Positions 1 through 10,329 of a stretch of DNA of 64,000 nt are shown here, piece by piece; the stretch's first letter is position 1, and each line of letters starts with the position of its first letter. The DNA lies in NCBI GenBank assembly GCA_009792885.1, contig WMCF01000033.1, forward strand, positions 2,359,344-2,423,343, given 5' to 3'. Source of the stretch: Eremophila alpestris peregrina (lineage: Eukaryota; Chordata; Aves; Passeriformes; Alaudidae). The notes beneath the pieces were generated by a model. It saw nothing but the letters and a program-made list of their open reading frames with translations, made no database searches and had not been told where the DNA came from. The position numbers and the translations under genes were made by a program.

Positions 1-2480
1 TACCTACAAGCCTCTGTGGGTTGTCTCTCAAGATATTGTCAAGTCACCTCCAAGTAACTTTCTGGTTCAACAGGTTTTTGAAACCTTTCTGTCTCAGGTT
101 ATGATTTAGGTGTTTTTCTGCAGCACACATTGGTATGTTTATCAACCAAACAAATGGAGCACTGAAAAGCTTCCTCTCAAACAAACAAATACAAAATGCA
201 AATGATGAGGTTATTATGCCATAGAAATAGGAACTTTTGTAATCACCATCATAATGTTTCTAATGCTGTAATACAGCTGCCCCAGAAGGTCTTTTGCACT
301 TGGCCACTGTAGGCATGCTGAAAAAGCATCTATTTGCAAGTGTTGGTAATTTGTACTGCTCAGGTAAACAAACACTTTTCAATTATTTAGGCTAGATAAC
401 AGCCCTGAAATGCACCGGATTAGAGAAGCAGAATAGCCTGAAACCTTGGGATGCCACTTACAACTTGCAACGCATACCAACTTGGGATCAATGGGGGAAC
501 CTGTCTAGAGGTCCACCACCTACCACAGGCTCCATGCTGGTAGAAGCAGTTCCTTAGAGTGCAAGGTCTTTGCCCCTCTGTGCTTCACAGTCTTAGGTTT
601 ACACCCTTGATCAGTGACATAGCAGAGTTGTTCTATTTGCTTTGCTGAACCATTGTACCTACCCAGAAAAAGGAAAGTCTACTGATGAGTAACATTTCAC
701 TGCTCTCTCACGATCATGGGTGAAGCAGATTTTTTTCTCCTACTGGTTTGTACAGAACCCATTTTTCACTACAGTAGCAGCAGAAAAACGTGACGATGAG
801 GAAAGGGATCTGTACTGTGGAAATGAAGACTGTGATTCAGACACTAATTTCTCCCCCTTCTGAAGAAAACTAATAAAATAAAAGGATCCTGAAACAACAA
901 GAAATATTGGAATGGTTTCATACTGCTGAAATACTAAATTCAGATCCAACTGCAGGTATTCCTATTGATGTTACTATTCCATTTTTAGTGTTGATATTTT
1001 GGTTAACACAAGTTTTTCCTTCAAGAGTAAGGTGAGGGATTTCATTGTAACATTGAGAGTAATATCCAAGTTTGTTTGCATGAGAAGGCTCTAGTTGGGA
1101 TTTTAATAAACTGGAATGTCCAGGAACGAAGCCTCTACCTCAAAGACGTCATTCTTGCTCATTGGGTAAGCTGCATGCCTCTAGTTATTTACAGTGGGCT
1201 ACAGAGCCTTTTCACATACAAGCCACTGGTAGAATCTAAGCTAGGAAAGAATTAAGTCATCTAAGAAAGATCTTTTTTTTTTTTTTTCTGTATAAGTAAC
1301 ATTCACGGCCTTCTATTTGAGATTAATGTAAATCAGTCTCCATCCCAGTCCCCAGTACAGACTTGCTGCCCCTCCATACTGCGTAGCCTTTGCAGAATGC
1401 AGATTGCTTACCTATGTGTTGGGCCTAATTCAACTCAGATGGGATTTTAGACAGATCCCTAAACAACAGTTCCCACAGAAAACACGGAGTTACCATGTAT
1501 TCAAGTTTCCTTTATCAGCATACTCAGACGCCTAGCATTCAGAGTCCCTTGAATAAAAGCCATTGTTCACAGCCAGTCAGACTGCCCAAGAGAGAGCGTA
1601 AGGTAATCTGTACAGCAAGAGGTAGCAGAGGATGAGAATCACTGCATTGGCACTGCAGGGTGCCTGTGCACCTATTTCTGTCTGGGAAATCTTAGACTGA
1701 GGCCAATTTGGTCTTGAGGTATTTGTGACAAATTATCATGCTATTGTCAATGAGGAACAGTGAGAAACAAATCTTAAACTCCATATCAAAGGAAATTTGG
1801 ATAACAACAACAGTGAAAAATGATCTGCTTCAGGATTTTTGAGACCTGCAGATTGCTAACACTGGCTTTGAAACAGACCATCATGTAGATTACAGGAACA
1901 GAAAGGGGGCTGGTCAGCAGGCTGTCTATTTGCTACTGCACGAGACAGCCACAGGAGACAACAAACATTTACAGGACTACCTGCAAATCTGCTTTTCTGC
2001 CACTTGCAGCACAGCCAGCATCTCAACATTGAGTTTCATTGGGTGCCCGATGTTTCAGCCTAGATGAGGCAGAGGCAGCTTTACAACTTCCATCATGTAA
2101 TATTTAAAGCCTGATTAGGTGTTTCTCATTTAATCACATATATTATTAATTTCAACGAAATTATTGTTTCTCCCTGTGCCTTTAAACAGCCATTGAATAA
2201 AAGTTGGGTTGCTAAGGCAGAATTATAGCCAACTATTCCAGTTTAGCTGACTGCATTCTGATTACTTAATAACACCCAAGTATGTGCAGAATTTGTCCTT
2301 GCTGTGAGCCACACAGAGTGTTGCACTACTGAATAAACCCCTCAGAAAAGGCTGCGCTGCATTGGCTTAAGTGCTTTCCTCAGCATGGCTTATATTCCAG
2401 GTAGTTAAAGAAGTCATCAGCGAAAAAAACCCCGCATGAGTTCTTGCTGTTCCGCTCCACAGCGCTGCAGAGCTAGTCAG
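1..2480. other. Upstream flank of NEBL, no gene recognised
   Basis: This is AT-rich, CpG-poor sequence ahead of the NEBL CpG island. I see no convincing exon, tRNA or transposon. The only open frame is a 69-codon minus-strand frame at 740-949 with no recognisable domain. A T15 homopolymer lies at 1273-1287. The stretch around 2090-2290, with several AATTA/TTAAT motifs, and an inverted CCAAT box (ATTGG) at 2361-2365 could belong to distal promoter DNA, but that is inference. Confidence 0.6.
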
Positions 2481-2785
2481 AAATGACTGCCCAAAGCCTG
2501 CTCCGGGGAGCGTCATTTGCCATTCCGGCTGCCATTCGGTGGCCCCGCGGGACCGCTGGTGAGAGCCGGCCACACTCAGCCCCGGAAAGGCTGCGACGCC
2601 GCGCCCGAAAACTCATCGGGGCACAGGGCTGGGGGACGCGCAGACATTGCACACCCGCTGGTGGCGGCGGGGGCTGCGTGTGCGGAGGCCGGCAGGTGCC
2701 CACGGGCGCACGGCCAGGCCTCGGGCCTCACTTCGCGGAGCTCCCGAGCTCCCCACGGCCCCGGCAGCGCCGCCGTTGCCCTGAG

Positions 2786-2837
2786 CTCTCACTCTCCATC
2801 TCACTCTCCACCTTCGTCTCCATCTCCCTCCCTCTCG
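2786..2837 (+). promoter_or_regulatory. CT-rich pyrimidine tract in the promoter
   Basis: About 50 bases are almost entirely C and T on the + strand, built from repeated CTCTCC/CATCTC-like words within an otherwise G+C-balanced CpG island. Such tracts occur in TATA-less core promoters and can adopt triplex structure. Here it sits 530-580 bases upstream of the NEBL start codon. Whether it lies upstream of the TSS or in the leader is unknown. Confidence 0.4.
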
Positions 2838-3029
2838 CCGGGCCGGCCCCGCCCCAGCAAGCCCGGGGCAGGTGCGCCCGGAGGCGCAGCGGGTACCCCC
2901 CTCCCCAGCCATCTCTCCCCGCTCGGGGCGGCTGCGGCGCGGGGCTCGCCCTCCCCTTCTGCCCTCCCCTCGCTGCGGGCCGCGCCGGTGGGCTTGGCTT
3001 GGCTTGCGGCTGCAGCGCGGGGCTCGGCG

Positions 3030-3036
3030 TGAGTCA
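3030..3036 (+). promoter_or_regulatory. AP-1 consensus site TGAGTCA
   Basis: There is an exact TGAGTCA heptamer, followed by C, inside the CpG island 328 bases upstream of the NEBL ATG. AP-1 (Fos/Jun) and related bZIP factors bind this sequence. A chance match is possible, so occupancy is inference. Confidence 0.4.
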
Positions 3037-3149
3037 CCCGGCCCGCGGCGCGGCGAGCCGAGCGCGCAGGCACACGGGGGAGGCGGCGGGGGCGGGCGGC
3101 GAGCGGCGGGGGCGGCAGCAGCACCGGCTCCCCGCCCGCCCACTCGCAC

Positions 3150-3206
3150 ATGCTGCCGAGCCGCAGTCAGCTGGAGCGCCGCTTCCTCCACAGCCGCCGC
3201 CGATGA
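3150..3206 (+). other. Upstream ORF 1 in NEBL leader (18 codons)
   Basis: An ATG at 3150 opens an 18-codon frame ending at TGA 3204-3206. The start context is weak (C at -3 and C at +4), so most scanning ribosomes would be expected to pass it. Its stop overlaps the start of the next upstream ORF as ATGA (3203-3206). It matters only if transcription starts upstream of 3150. Confidence 0.45.
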
Positions 3207-3232
3207 CCTCCTCGCCCGCCCGCAGCCGCTGA
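3203..3232 (+). other. Upstream ORF 2 in NEBL leader (9 codons)
   Basis: An ATG at 3203 overlaps the uORF 1 stop as ATGA, and the nine-codon frame ends at TGA 3230-3232. The context is weak (C at -3). It lies 132 bases ahead of the NEBL start codon and does not overlap it. Confidence 0.4.
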
Positions 3233-3262
3233 GGACCCCCAGCGTCCCCGCCAGGGCAGGGG

Positions 3263-3367
3263 ATGAGAGATCGGCCTCCCGCAGCCCCGTCCAGCGCAGC
3301 CCGCCGCATCGCAACCTCGGCCGCCGCCGCCCGCCGGAGCCGCCGCCCCAGAGGAGCCGCAAAATGA
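3263..3367 (+). other. Upstream ORF 3 overlapping the NEBL start codon (34 codons)
   Basis: An ATG at 3263 has a purine (G) at -3. The frame runs 34 codons without a stop to TGA 3365-3367, whose first two bases are the last two of the NEBL ATG, giving ATGA at 3364-3367. The predicted peptide is rich in Arg, Ala and Pro, as expected of GC-rich leader sequence, and looks like no known protein. If it lies in the mRNA leader, it would make NEBL translation depend on leaky scanning or very close reinitiation. Confidence 0.5.
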
Positions 3368-3432
3368 ACCCCCAGTGCGCCCGCTGTGGCAAAGTGGTCT
3401 ATCCCACCGAGAAAGTCAACTGCCTGGACAAG
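3364..3432 (+). CDS. NEBL: NEBL (LIM-nebulette/LASP2 form) coding exon 1
   Basis: This exon encodes residues 1-23 of the LIM-nebulette isoform, an actin-binding cytoskeletal protein of the LASP family with a LIM domain, nebulin repeats and an SH3 domain. The first two zinc ligands, Cys5 and Cys8, are present in a CxxC motif, followed by the family-typical segment ending in CLDK. Gln4 and Val11 fit NEBL/LASP2 rather than LASP1, which by recollection has Asn and Ile there. The start was chosen because it matches the family N terminus and has A at -3. The exon ends AAG|GTGCTG; the donor has GT but lacks the usual A/G-A-G-T extension. The reading frame is intact across the junction to exon 2 (phase 0). 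Without splicing, the frame would run on to 3573 and encode a truncated LIM domain. Confidence 0.96.
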
Positions 3433-4452
3433 GTGCTGGGGCGCGGGCGGGCGGGGACGGCGCCTCCCGGGTGTGCCCGTCCCGCTCCCCGCGGCTCCGG
3501 CGGGGCGGGCAGGGCAGGGCCGAGCCGGCGGGGCATCGGGGCGAGCCGGCAGGTGGCAAATGCAGCGTTTTAAGGGCCGCCGCTGCGCCGGCATCCGCGC
3601 TGTCGCCGCCGGCGGGGGCAGCCGCCGTGTCACCGCGCTGCCGCGGGGCGAGCGGGGCCCGGGGCGCTCTGCGGTGCCCGCCAGGGAATGACGGTGCCCG
3701 GGGCCGGCGGCGCGTCCCCGCGGCACCCCCGGCTCCCCGAGGGATGAAGTTGTAGGCGGCCCTTTCCCGGCTGTAGTTGTCTGTGCCTCCCCGAGCTGGG
3801 GCTGTTTCGGCTGCCCCTGGCACCATGGCGGGCTCGGCCGGGACGGTGGCCGGGGCAGCGGCAGCCCCGTCCCGCGGGGGTGTCCCAGGTGGAACCGGTT
3901 ACAGCCCGGAGCGGTCGCTCCGTAAATAACAACACAGAGAGGCTGTGAGAGATGCGCCAAATTACCGTTCCCGGAAAGGCGAGGCGAGGCGGTGGAAGCC
4001 ACCGGAGGAAAATGCCGTATTATGTGCTAAATTTAGTGTCTGTGCGGCGTACCAAAAAGCCAGCCGTCACATCAATTAGTGATTGCATTCGCGTAGTATT
4101 GCATTCTTAGCAAGCGGCGTAGTGGTGTGGTTTATTTATTTATTTATTTATTTATTTTTTAACGAGGAAAACGTCAAACTCTTGCTTCAGTTATCTTTCT
4201 GTCTAAAAATTATCCTGACAAGGTCAGAATGCAGGGGTCTTGGCATTCACCTTAGCAGAGAACTTACATTTTTGAGAGTGTTGCAGAAGCACCTTTGGTC
4301 TCATATGAAAGCAATTATTTTGATTTAGTTAAGAGACCCATAATGCATGGCCGAAATATTGACAAGTAATTGTGTTTTCACATTTACCATACCCTAACGC
4401 TGCTTTCAAAACATCAGTACCATAAGTAATTCTACTTTCCATTTATTTACAG
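3433..4452 (+). other. NEBL: NEBL intron 1 (1,020 nt)
   Basis: The intron runs from a GTGCTG donor to an acceptor with a pyrimidine-rich tract and TTTACAG at 4446-4452. Its first half is CpG-island sequence and its second half is AT-rich. A (TTTA)n simple repeat lies at 4131-4160. The long open frames over the first half on both strands are a product of high GC content, not genes. Confidence 0.93.
4131..4160. repeat. (TTTA)n simple repeat
   Basis: About seven perfect tandem copies of TTTA end in a short T run, within NEBL intron 1, about 290 bases upstream of exon 2. This is probably a polymorphic microsatellite. Confidence 0.9.
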
Positions 4453-4547
4453 TACTGGCATAAAGGATGTTTCCACTGTGAAGTTTGCAAAATGGCTCTG
4501 AACATGAATAACTACAAAGGATATGAAAAGAAACCTTATTGCAATGC
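4453..4547 (+). CDS. NEBL: NEBL (LIM-nebulette/LASP2 form) coding exon 2
   Basis: This 95-nt exon encodes residues 24-55 of the LIM domain, with the last Ala codon split after GC (phase 2). The zinc ligands His26, Cys29, Cys32, Cys35 and Cys53 are visible; with Cys5 and Cys8 from exon 1, seven of the expected eight ligands are present. The eighth, His56 in the family, must come from exon 3. Tyr24, Gly28, Val34, Ala38 and Asn42 agree with LASP2/NEBL rather than LASP1 as I recall those sequences. It is flanked by a good acceptor (TTTACAG) and a near-consensus donor (GTAAGT at 4548-4553). Open reading through both exons with all ligands intact indicates a functional gene, not a pseudogene. Confidence 0.97.
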
Positions 4548-7500
4548 GTAAGTATTGTAAATGTCAAGTCTTGCAGAAATGCACATGAAAAGAAAACCTG
4601 GCTGTGGATGTTGTCAAATAGATATTGTTGTGCTGTAAAAACTTAATCTAGAGAGAGCAGTGCAGTCTAGAGCAGTTCAGTAGCTTTTCAGATGGGGTAT
4701 TCTACTTGCCCTGATGTGATAGAAGATGAAAATATTTGATTATGATGTGTTTAGGCAGTAGTTTCATATAAATCTGAGGATACAGGTCTTTTCCTCCTAG
4801 AAAGTGTTGACTCTAGTACTGACTCCTGCTACATTCATTATGGGCAATGCTGGATTACAGTTGTCCATTATGCAGCTCTCTATTCAGGGTTATGGACCTG
4901 ATCAGCATTTTGTAATAAGAAAACAAAGTGCTTCTCAGTTGTGTAGTTTACCAGAGACAGTACTCTGTTAGAAATCATGACAGCCTTGTTTTTAAAACTG
5001 TGACTTTTTCCACATATCTCGGATTTCTAAGCTAGGTATTTACAAAATCCTTGCTTCTACTGCTTCTGGCTGTTTTGCTGTTCTCTTAGATTTTGATTAA
5101 GGAAACGGATTAATTTTGGTTTGATTATACTCTAGTATGCTCATGATGCATTCAATTTTTAGATTCTGTTGTGTGTATTTTGAAGAGTGCTTTGATATTT
5201 GGCTTGCAAATACTGCAGAAGGGCATTTGATATATGGGGAAAAAGTTGCTTATTGTTCCTTATACTAGGCTTCTGAAATTTGCTAGTTGCATTTCAGTGT
5301 GTTTTAATCTTTAGAAACCATTATAATATGCTTTGTTCAAAGGATAGCTTTTATGATTTTGGAATCAAATGTGATCTTATATGTTATTTGTATATTGCTG
5401 TTATTTTCACCTTTATGTACTTAAACTCTGTCTCTTAAAACATGTTTTTGAAGCTATTGACATGTTTTATTTTTCTTTAAAAATATTTTCCTATACTTAC
5501 CTTTAAATATTTGTTTGATGTTGAAATAGACAGTCTGTGGCTGGCCATAACAGAAGAGTTCAACAGCATATGGTCATTTCTTTCAGGCTAAAATTGAATC
5601 CAGTCAGTGTCTAAAATACAAGTTATGGTATAAATCTGCTGTGCTGCCAAAACTTGAAACACCTGTTTCAGTGTGCACAGTTGTACTTGGATTGCTTTAG
5701 GAGCATATGGAGTTACATATGTAACTTCCTGGCTTTCCCTAAGTGCTCCACACAGCGTACGAGGGTGACATTAGACCTCTCCTAACAAAGCGTGGTCTGC
5801 TGCCAGTGCCACGGGCTGGAGGGAGCCGTGCAGGAAGGGAGTCATGCTCCAACAGGTGCATGTGCTGCCAGCTGAGACTAACCTCGAGTATTGGCCCTGG
5901 ATGGGACCCTGCATGTGGCACTGCTTGAACTGAAGTACAGCCTTACATCCTTTACTGGGATAGGTGCCTTTTACCTGTATTTTTGTGGTTAAATTTCAGT
6001 GATCATGCTTTGGTTGCTTGATCTTTGTCATCTAATTAGATACTGAATTTGGCTTAGTAAGATTGTTCATTTGTAAAATCTCCTCCATGCTAATACATGA
6101 GGATTTCCAAGCTGTGCATATTTAACTTCTGTTGCAGGAGAGTTTTTCATATATGCAGCTATGGTTTGTGGTGTGTCCTTCTGTTGATGGATGAGGGGGA
6201 GGAAGGATGACGGATGGATCTGTTATGCACCATTCAGGTCCTGTTCTTCCTGGCAGTTGCTTTAATGAGCTTTGTGAGAGTGAGCCTTGAAAAAATAATC
6301 TTTACCTTTGAAATGTCTCTGAAACCTGATGTATGAAATGGGAAGCACCAATGTAAAACCATTAAAAGAACTGGGGATTTTTTCTCCATTAAAAAAGAGG
6401 CAAGATGTTATGTATAATATCAACAATGTGCATTTCGTTCTTAACTTTTAGTAAACTAAAGTTGGGTGGGTTTTCATGCCCCCCTTTTTTAATGAGAAAC
6501 CTTAATCATATAATGTAAATAATTTCAAGTGTTCTGTGGAACCATGAAGGGAAGAATAAGGCGTGCTTTGTGGTTTCAACAAACTTTAACATTCTCCAAA
6601 GGACAGCTAAGATATTTTTGTGAGACTGTGTTTTGAAAATACAGTTGGTTTAAATTTTGACAGAGAATCTTTGCATCTCAAAGGTTACTCATTTGCAAGG
6701 CAGACACCATTACAGTATTTCAAATGATGATGTGTCTTATTCTGTTTTCATTAGTAAGACGCTAATCCATTTTTATGTTAAATGCTGCTTGATCATAAGA
6801 ACTGCAAAAGAAAGAATGTAAATTTACTCATACAAACACCTACAAACACTTGACAAAGAGTAATTACTACTAAACTGTTTATTGAGGCCATCCATTGATA
6901 AGAGTGCAATTTGTAGATAAAAGTGAAGAACTGTGCATTAATTTGAATTGGAAAGGAAAGCATGGAGTTGTTCAACAGGTTTGGAAGTCATAGTTAGTTT
7001 TTCATAAGGACAAGTTGGAAAGCATGTATCTTAAATAATATCTCTATGTGCTGTGATAGTCAGAGGCCAGTTAAGTTTATTGAATATATTTTGATCTTTG
7101 GTCTTAAAATTGTTTTGTTTTGTTCATTTGTTCATTCTTTTGTTTCTTCAGGGGCTGAAATGAATGAATGTTGTTACTTTATTGGTAAAGATCAGAAATT
7201 ATTTAATTGTGAACCATAGTTGTTTTTCTGTTAATGTAACAAAAAGATGCTCATCTGTGATTGTTCAAGCTATATTTTTGGTGGAGAAGAGTCAAGTCAG
7301 ACATACTAACAGGAGCTAGCAAACCAAGAAGGGAATATATTGTGAAGTAGTTTAATATGGTGACCATTAGAAAAGGGCAGAACTGTTTGTAAGTGCTGGA
7401 TCATCCTGCTTTTTTAAAGGCAAGTTTTTTGCTGTACATCTTGCCACGTTTCCATCTAAATGATTGTATAACATTCTTGTGATAAAGAGACACTGATACC

Positions 7501-10264
7501 GAAAGTAATGTCTGGGCTACTGACACAGCTTCTGTAAGTTGTAGATCTATGTAAGATTTTACAATAAGGTTAAAGGGAAAACCTTACCTCTGTGTATGTG
7601 TGTACTATGGCTTTGAAAAGAATCATCTTTGGATCATGGAGTTTTTACAATCTGTGTCCTTTAAACCTTTCAGTTCTCTTGTTGAGGAAAGCTTGAACAA
7701 CTTGATTTTCTCCTCCCTCTCTTTTTTATTATTTACATAATTTTTGAACTGTCTGAGTCAGGGTAGTTAATTCTGCTTGTTTGTGTAGTGCTTATAGTAT
7801 TGTGCTGTTGTCTCAGCTGGGATCTCTGAGCAGTACAGTGCTGTAATAACTTACAGTATTGTGCTTCTACTTCACTTGCATTCTCATTTCATCTGAAAGG
7901 CCTCATACACAACATCTTGAGGCTTGTAGATGCACAGCACATGGACATTGCTGGGTCTGCCTTAAAGACTTTAGTCTTGCCTTTTACTTGCATTCTGATT
8001 TAGATATGCCATGTTTCTGAATTGCTGCCTGATTTGTGAAATAATGTTGATGAAACAAAGGGGCTCAGACAATTTTGCAGCTCAGCCAGGTGCTATGCAT
8101 TGCCTGAAGCAGGTGAATGAGTCATGCTTTGTTTCTCTGAATGTGCACAAAAGTAGTAAAAGAGATATTAAGACAATTAAAAATTCTTTGGTAATCTGAT
8201 TTATTAAATCACAGTGACATAATGCAGATCTGAATCCCTATTCCACCTTAGTATCTGCAGGTAGATGTTATTAAATACTTATTTAATATATATGGAAATG
8301 TCAAGAAGAAAAGTTGATATTATTGTCCTTTTCAAACTCAGAGCTGAGCCTTTCCAGCTGCAAATAACCATAATGCAAGGAAAGGAATGGCATTTTGGCA
8401 ACTAACCATTTGTGTTCTCAGGCTTGTTAAATGATTGAATCATGTAGGATGATTTTATTGTAACTTATTCTTATGGATGCTCATATAAATTCTTCTTTTA
8501 ACAGATTCACTAGACCAAAACACAAGACTACTTTTTATGCAAAAATGTAGAAGCTGAAGTGCATATTTTTGGAATATCCTCTCTTCATTAGCTTACCTGC
8601 TGATGCAGACAGACTTTCCTGCATGTGTGAACACATCCAACAGAGACGTACTTTTTAATTTCTGCAAACCTAGTAGCTTCAAGTGCTGTAGAGCTGATAT
8701 ACCCTCTCGCCAAAACAACCTCACAATTGCAATAAATTCTTCTGAAATACTTAGTATCTAAAATTTTTGCTAATTGCCTGTACACAGGGTAGTTTAATTC
8801 AAGTTTTTATATTTGACAGCCATCATATGGAATGATTACATAACTTAAAATTTAGATCTACTCTCATCAGTCTTAATGTAGCTTATTGACATGAAGAAAA
8901 ACTCATAATCAGTTTTATTTTTTCTTCCTAGATTTAATTTCTTTGTAACTGGTGCAGTAAGAAATAGCTATGTGAGTACATTTGAAATATTATGATGTTA
9001 TTAGAAGTACTACATCTTCAGTGTGCAAGAGCAGTTAAACCCTACGTTTTTGGGTACTCTAGGGGAGTGGCAAAAATATGAAAGTGATTTTATATCAGCT
9101 TGGAAATTATAAGAGCCTGGTACAGCTTTCTGGAGAGTCACATGGTCTGGAAAATGGAAGCAGTTGCTTTTAATCAGTGGATGAATGTGGTCATTAAGTG
9201 GAATCCATTGTCTTGAAAGGTGAACTTATGTATAGAACTTTGATTTTAGCTGTGAAACGTGAGAGTTATTTTTTTTTTCCTCTACCTGTCAGAAAATTTC
9301 AGGATGGTGACTAGGGATATGATGATACTATTCTTACTAAAAATAGCTAGCATAATCTTTGTTTTCAGTGTTGATTTCAGCAGGTGGTTATTCCTCAATT
9401 TAAAAGTGTCAGGAAGAAAGAGAATTATGTAAGAAGCAGCGAGAATAAGCCTGAAATCTGATGGGGCAAATTCTAAGAGTTACAGTCAAGAGAGTGCACA
9501 GAATAAACAGGCTTTTCAAATTCTTCAGCTGGAAAAGGAACAACCCATCAACTCCCTTGCAAACCTTGCTAGAAAGCAAGGATCTGCACTTTATCACTTT
9601 ATTAGCATTGTGTATTGAAGACTTTTCTGTTAAAATGTAATATTAAATGGGTAATGGAAATAACAGAATTGCTAGAAAGACAGCTGGTAAGGGTCTCAAC
9701 TCAGAGCCTATTACACCTCAATTTTTAAAGTCCATTATTTCTTGTTCAGCATTGCATGAGTATGAACTCCAGTATTTGAAAACATTTGTCCTTCCTCAGC
9801 AGTCTTTTCTTTACACAAAATAACTCTGTCTTCATCCTGATGGATTGTATTTTATGTTAATTCTCGTTTCTTACCCTTCAATTATTTCCAAAGTGTATAT
9901 ATCTCATTTCAGTGCCCAGTGGGACATTACAGAGCTGGTACCAGCAGGGGTACCTGTACATAATTTTTCTTCTAAATTGCAGTATAGTCTTTGCTTTTAA
10001 TTTTTTCTGTCATAAAACCTGAACTATTGTTGTAATATTAATTATTATTAGTAATTGTTAAATTATGTTTGGATTCTTGTGGGCTATGTTTTTTATGCAG
10101 AATTGCAGCCTCAGCAGTGGTTATTGTCCATTATCTGAGCAGTTAATTGTTCGTGGCTAAACACAGAATCTTCCACTTGGTTCTCATTGAACTGCATCTC
10201 CTTTTTTTCCCCAGGCTGCCTCTCCAATTTGTCGAGTTCATTTTATATTCCAATTTTGTTCTCT

Positions 10265-10329
10265 AATGTGCTTACAGCCCCCTCCTATCAACCTGTCAAC
10301 CCTCCCACCAGAAAGCCTGTAAGCACATT
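10265..10329. repeat. 13-bp perfect inverted repeat around a pyrimidine-rich spacer
   Basis: The arm AATGTGCTTACAG (10265-10277) is exactly complementary to CTGTAAGCACATT (10317-10329). The 39-base spacer is C-rich. No transposon end is recognised, and the function is unknown. Confidence 0.75.

Larger units (their letters stand above)
2480..3990. promoter_or_regulatory. NEBL: CpG island spanning NEBL promoter, exon 1 and start of intron 1
   Basis: Base composition changes abruptly near 2480 from AT-rich to strongly GC-rich and CpG-dense, and reverts near 3990. The island brackets coding exon 1 of NEBL, which is the normal placement for a vertebrate CpG-island promoter. Visible elements include an inverted GC box (GCCCCGCCCC, 2846-2855), a GC box (GGGGCGGG, 3089-3096), a CT-rich tract at 2786-2837 and an AP-1 consensus at 3030-3036. 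No TATA box is evident near the presumed start, so dispersed initiation is likely. The exact transcription start cannot be fixed from sequence alone. Confidence 0.9.

Noticed and set aside
2483..4002. Several long open frames on both strands (up to 322 codons, minus strand 3034-4002) over the CpG island
   Set aside because: GC-rich sequence lacks stop codons. The products are low-complexity Arg/Pro/Ala/Gly, overlap each other in many frames, and cross the supported NEBL exon 1 antisense. No domain is seen.
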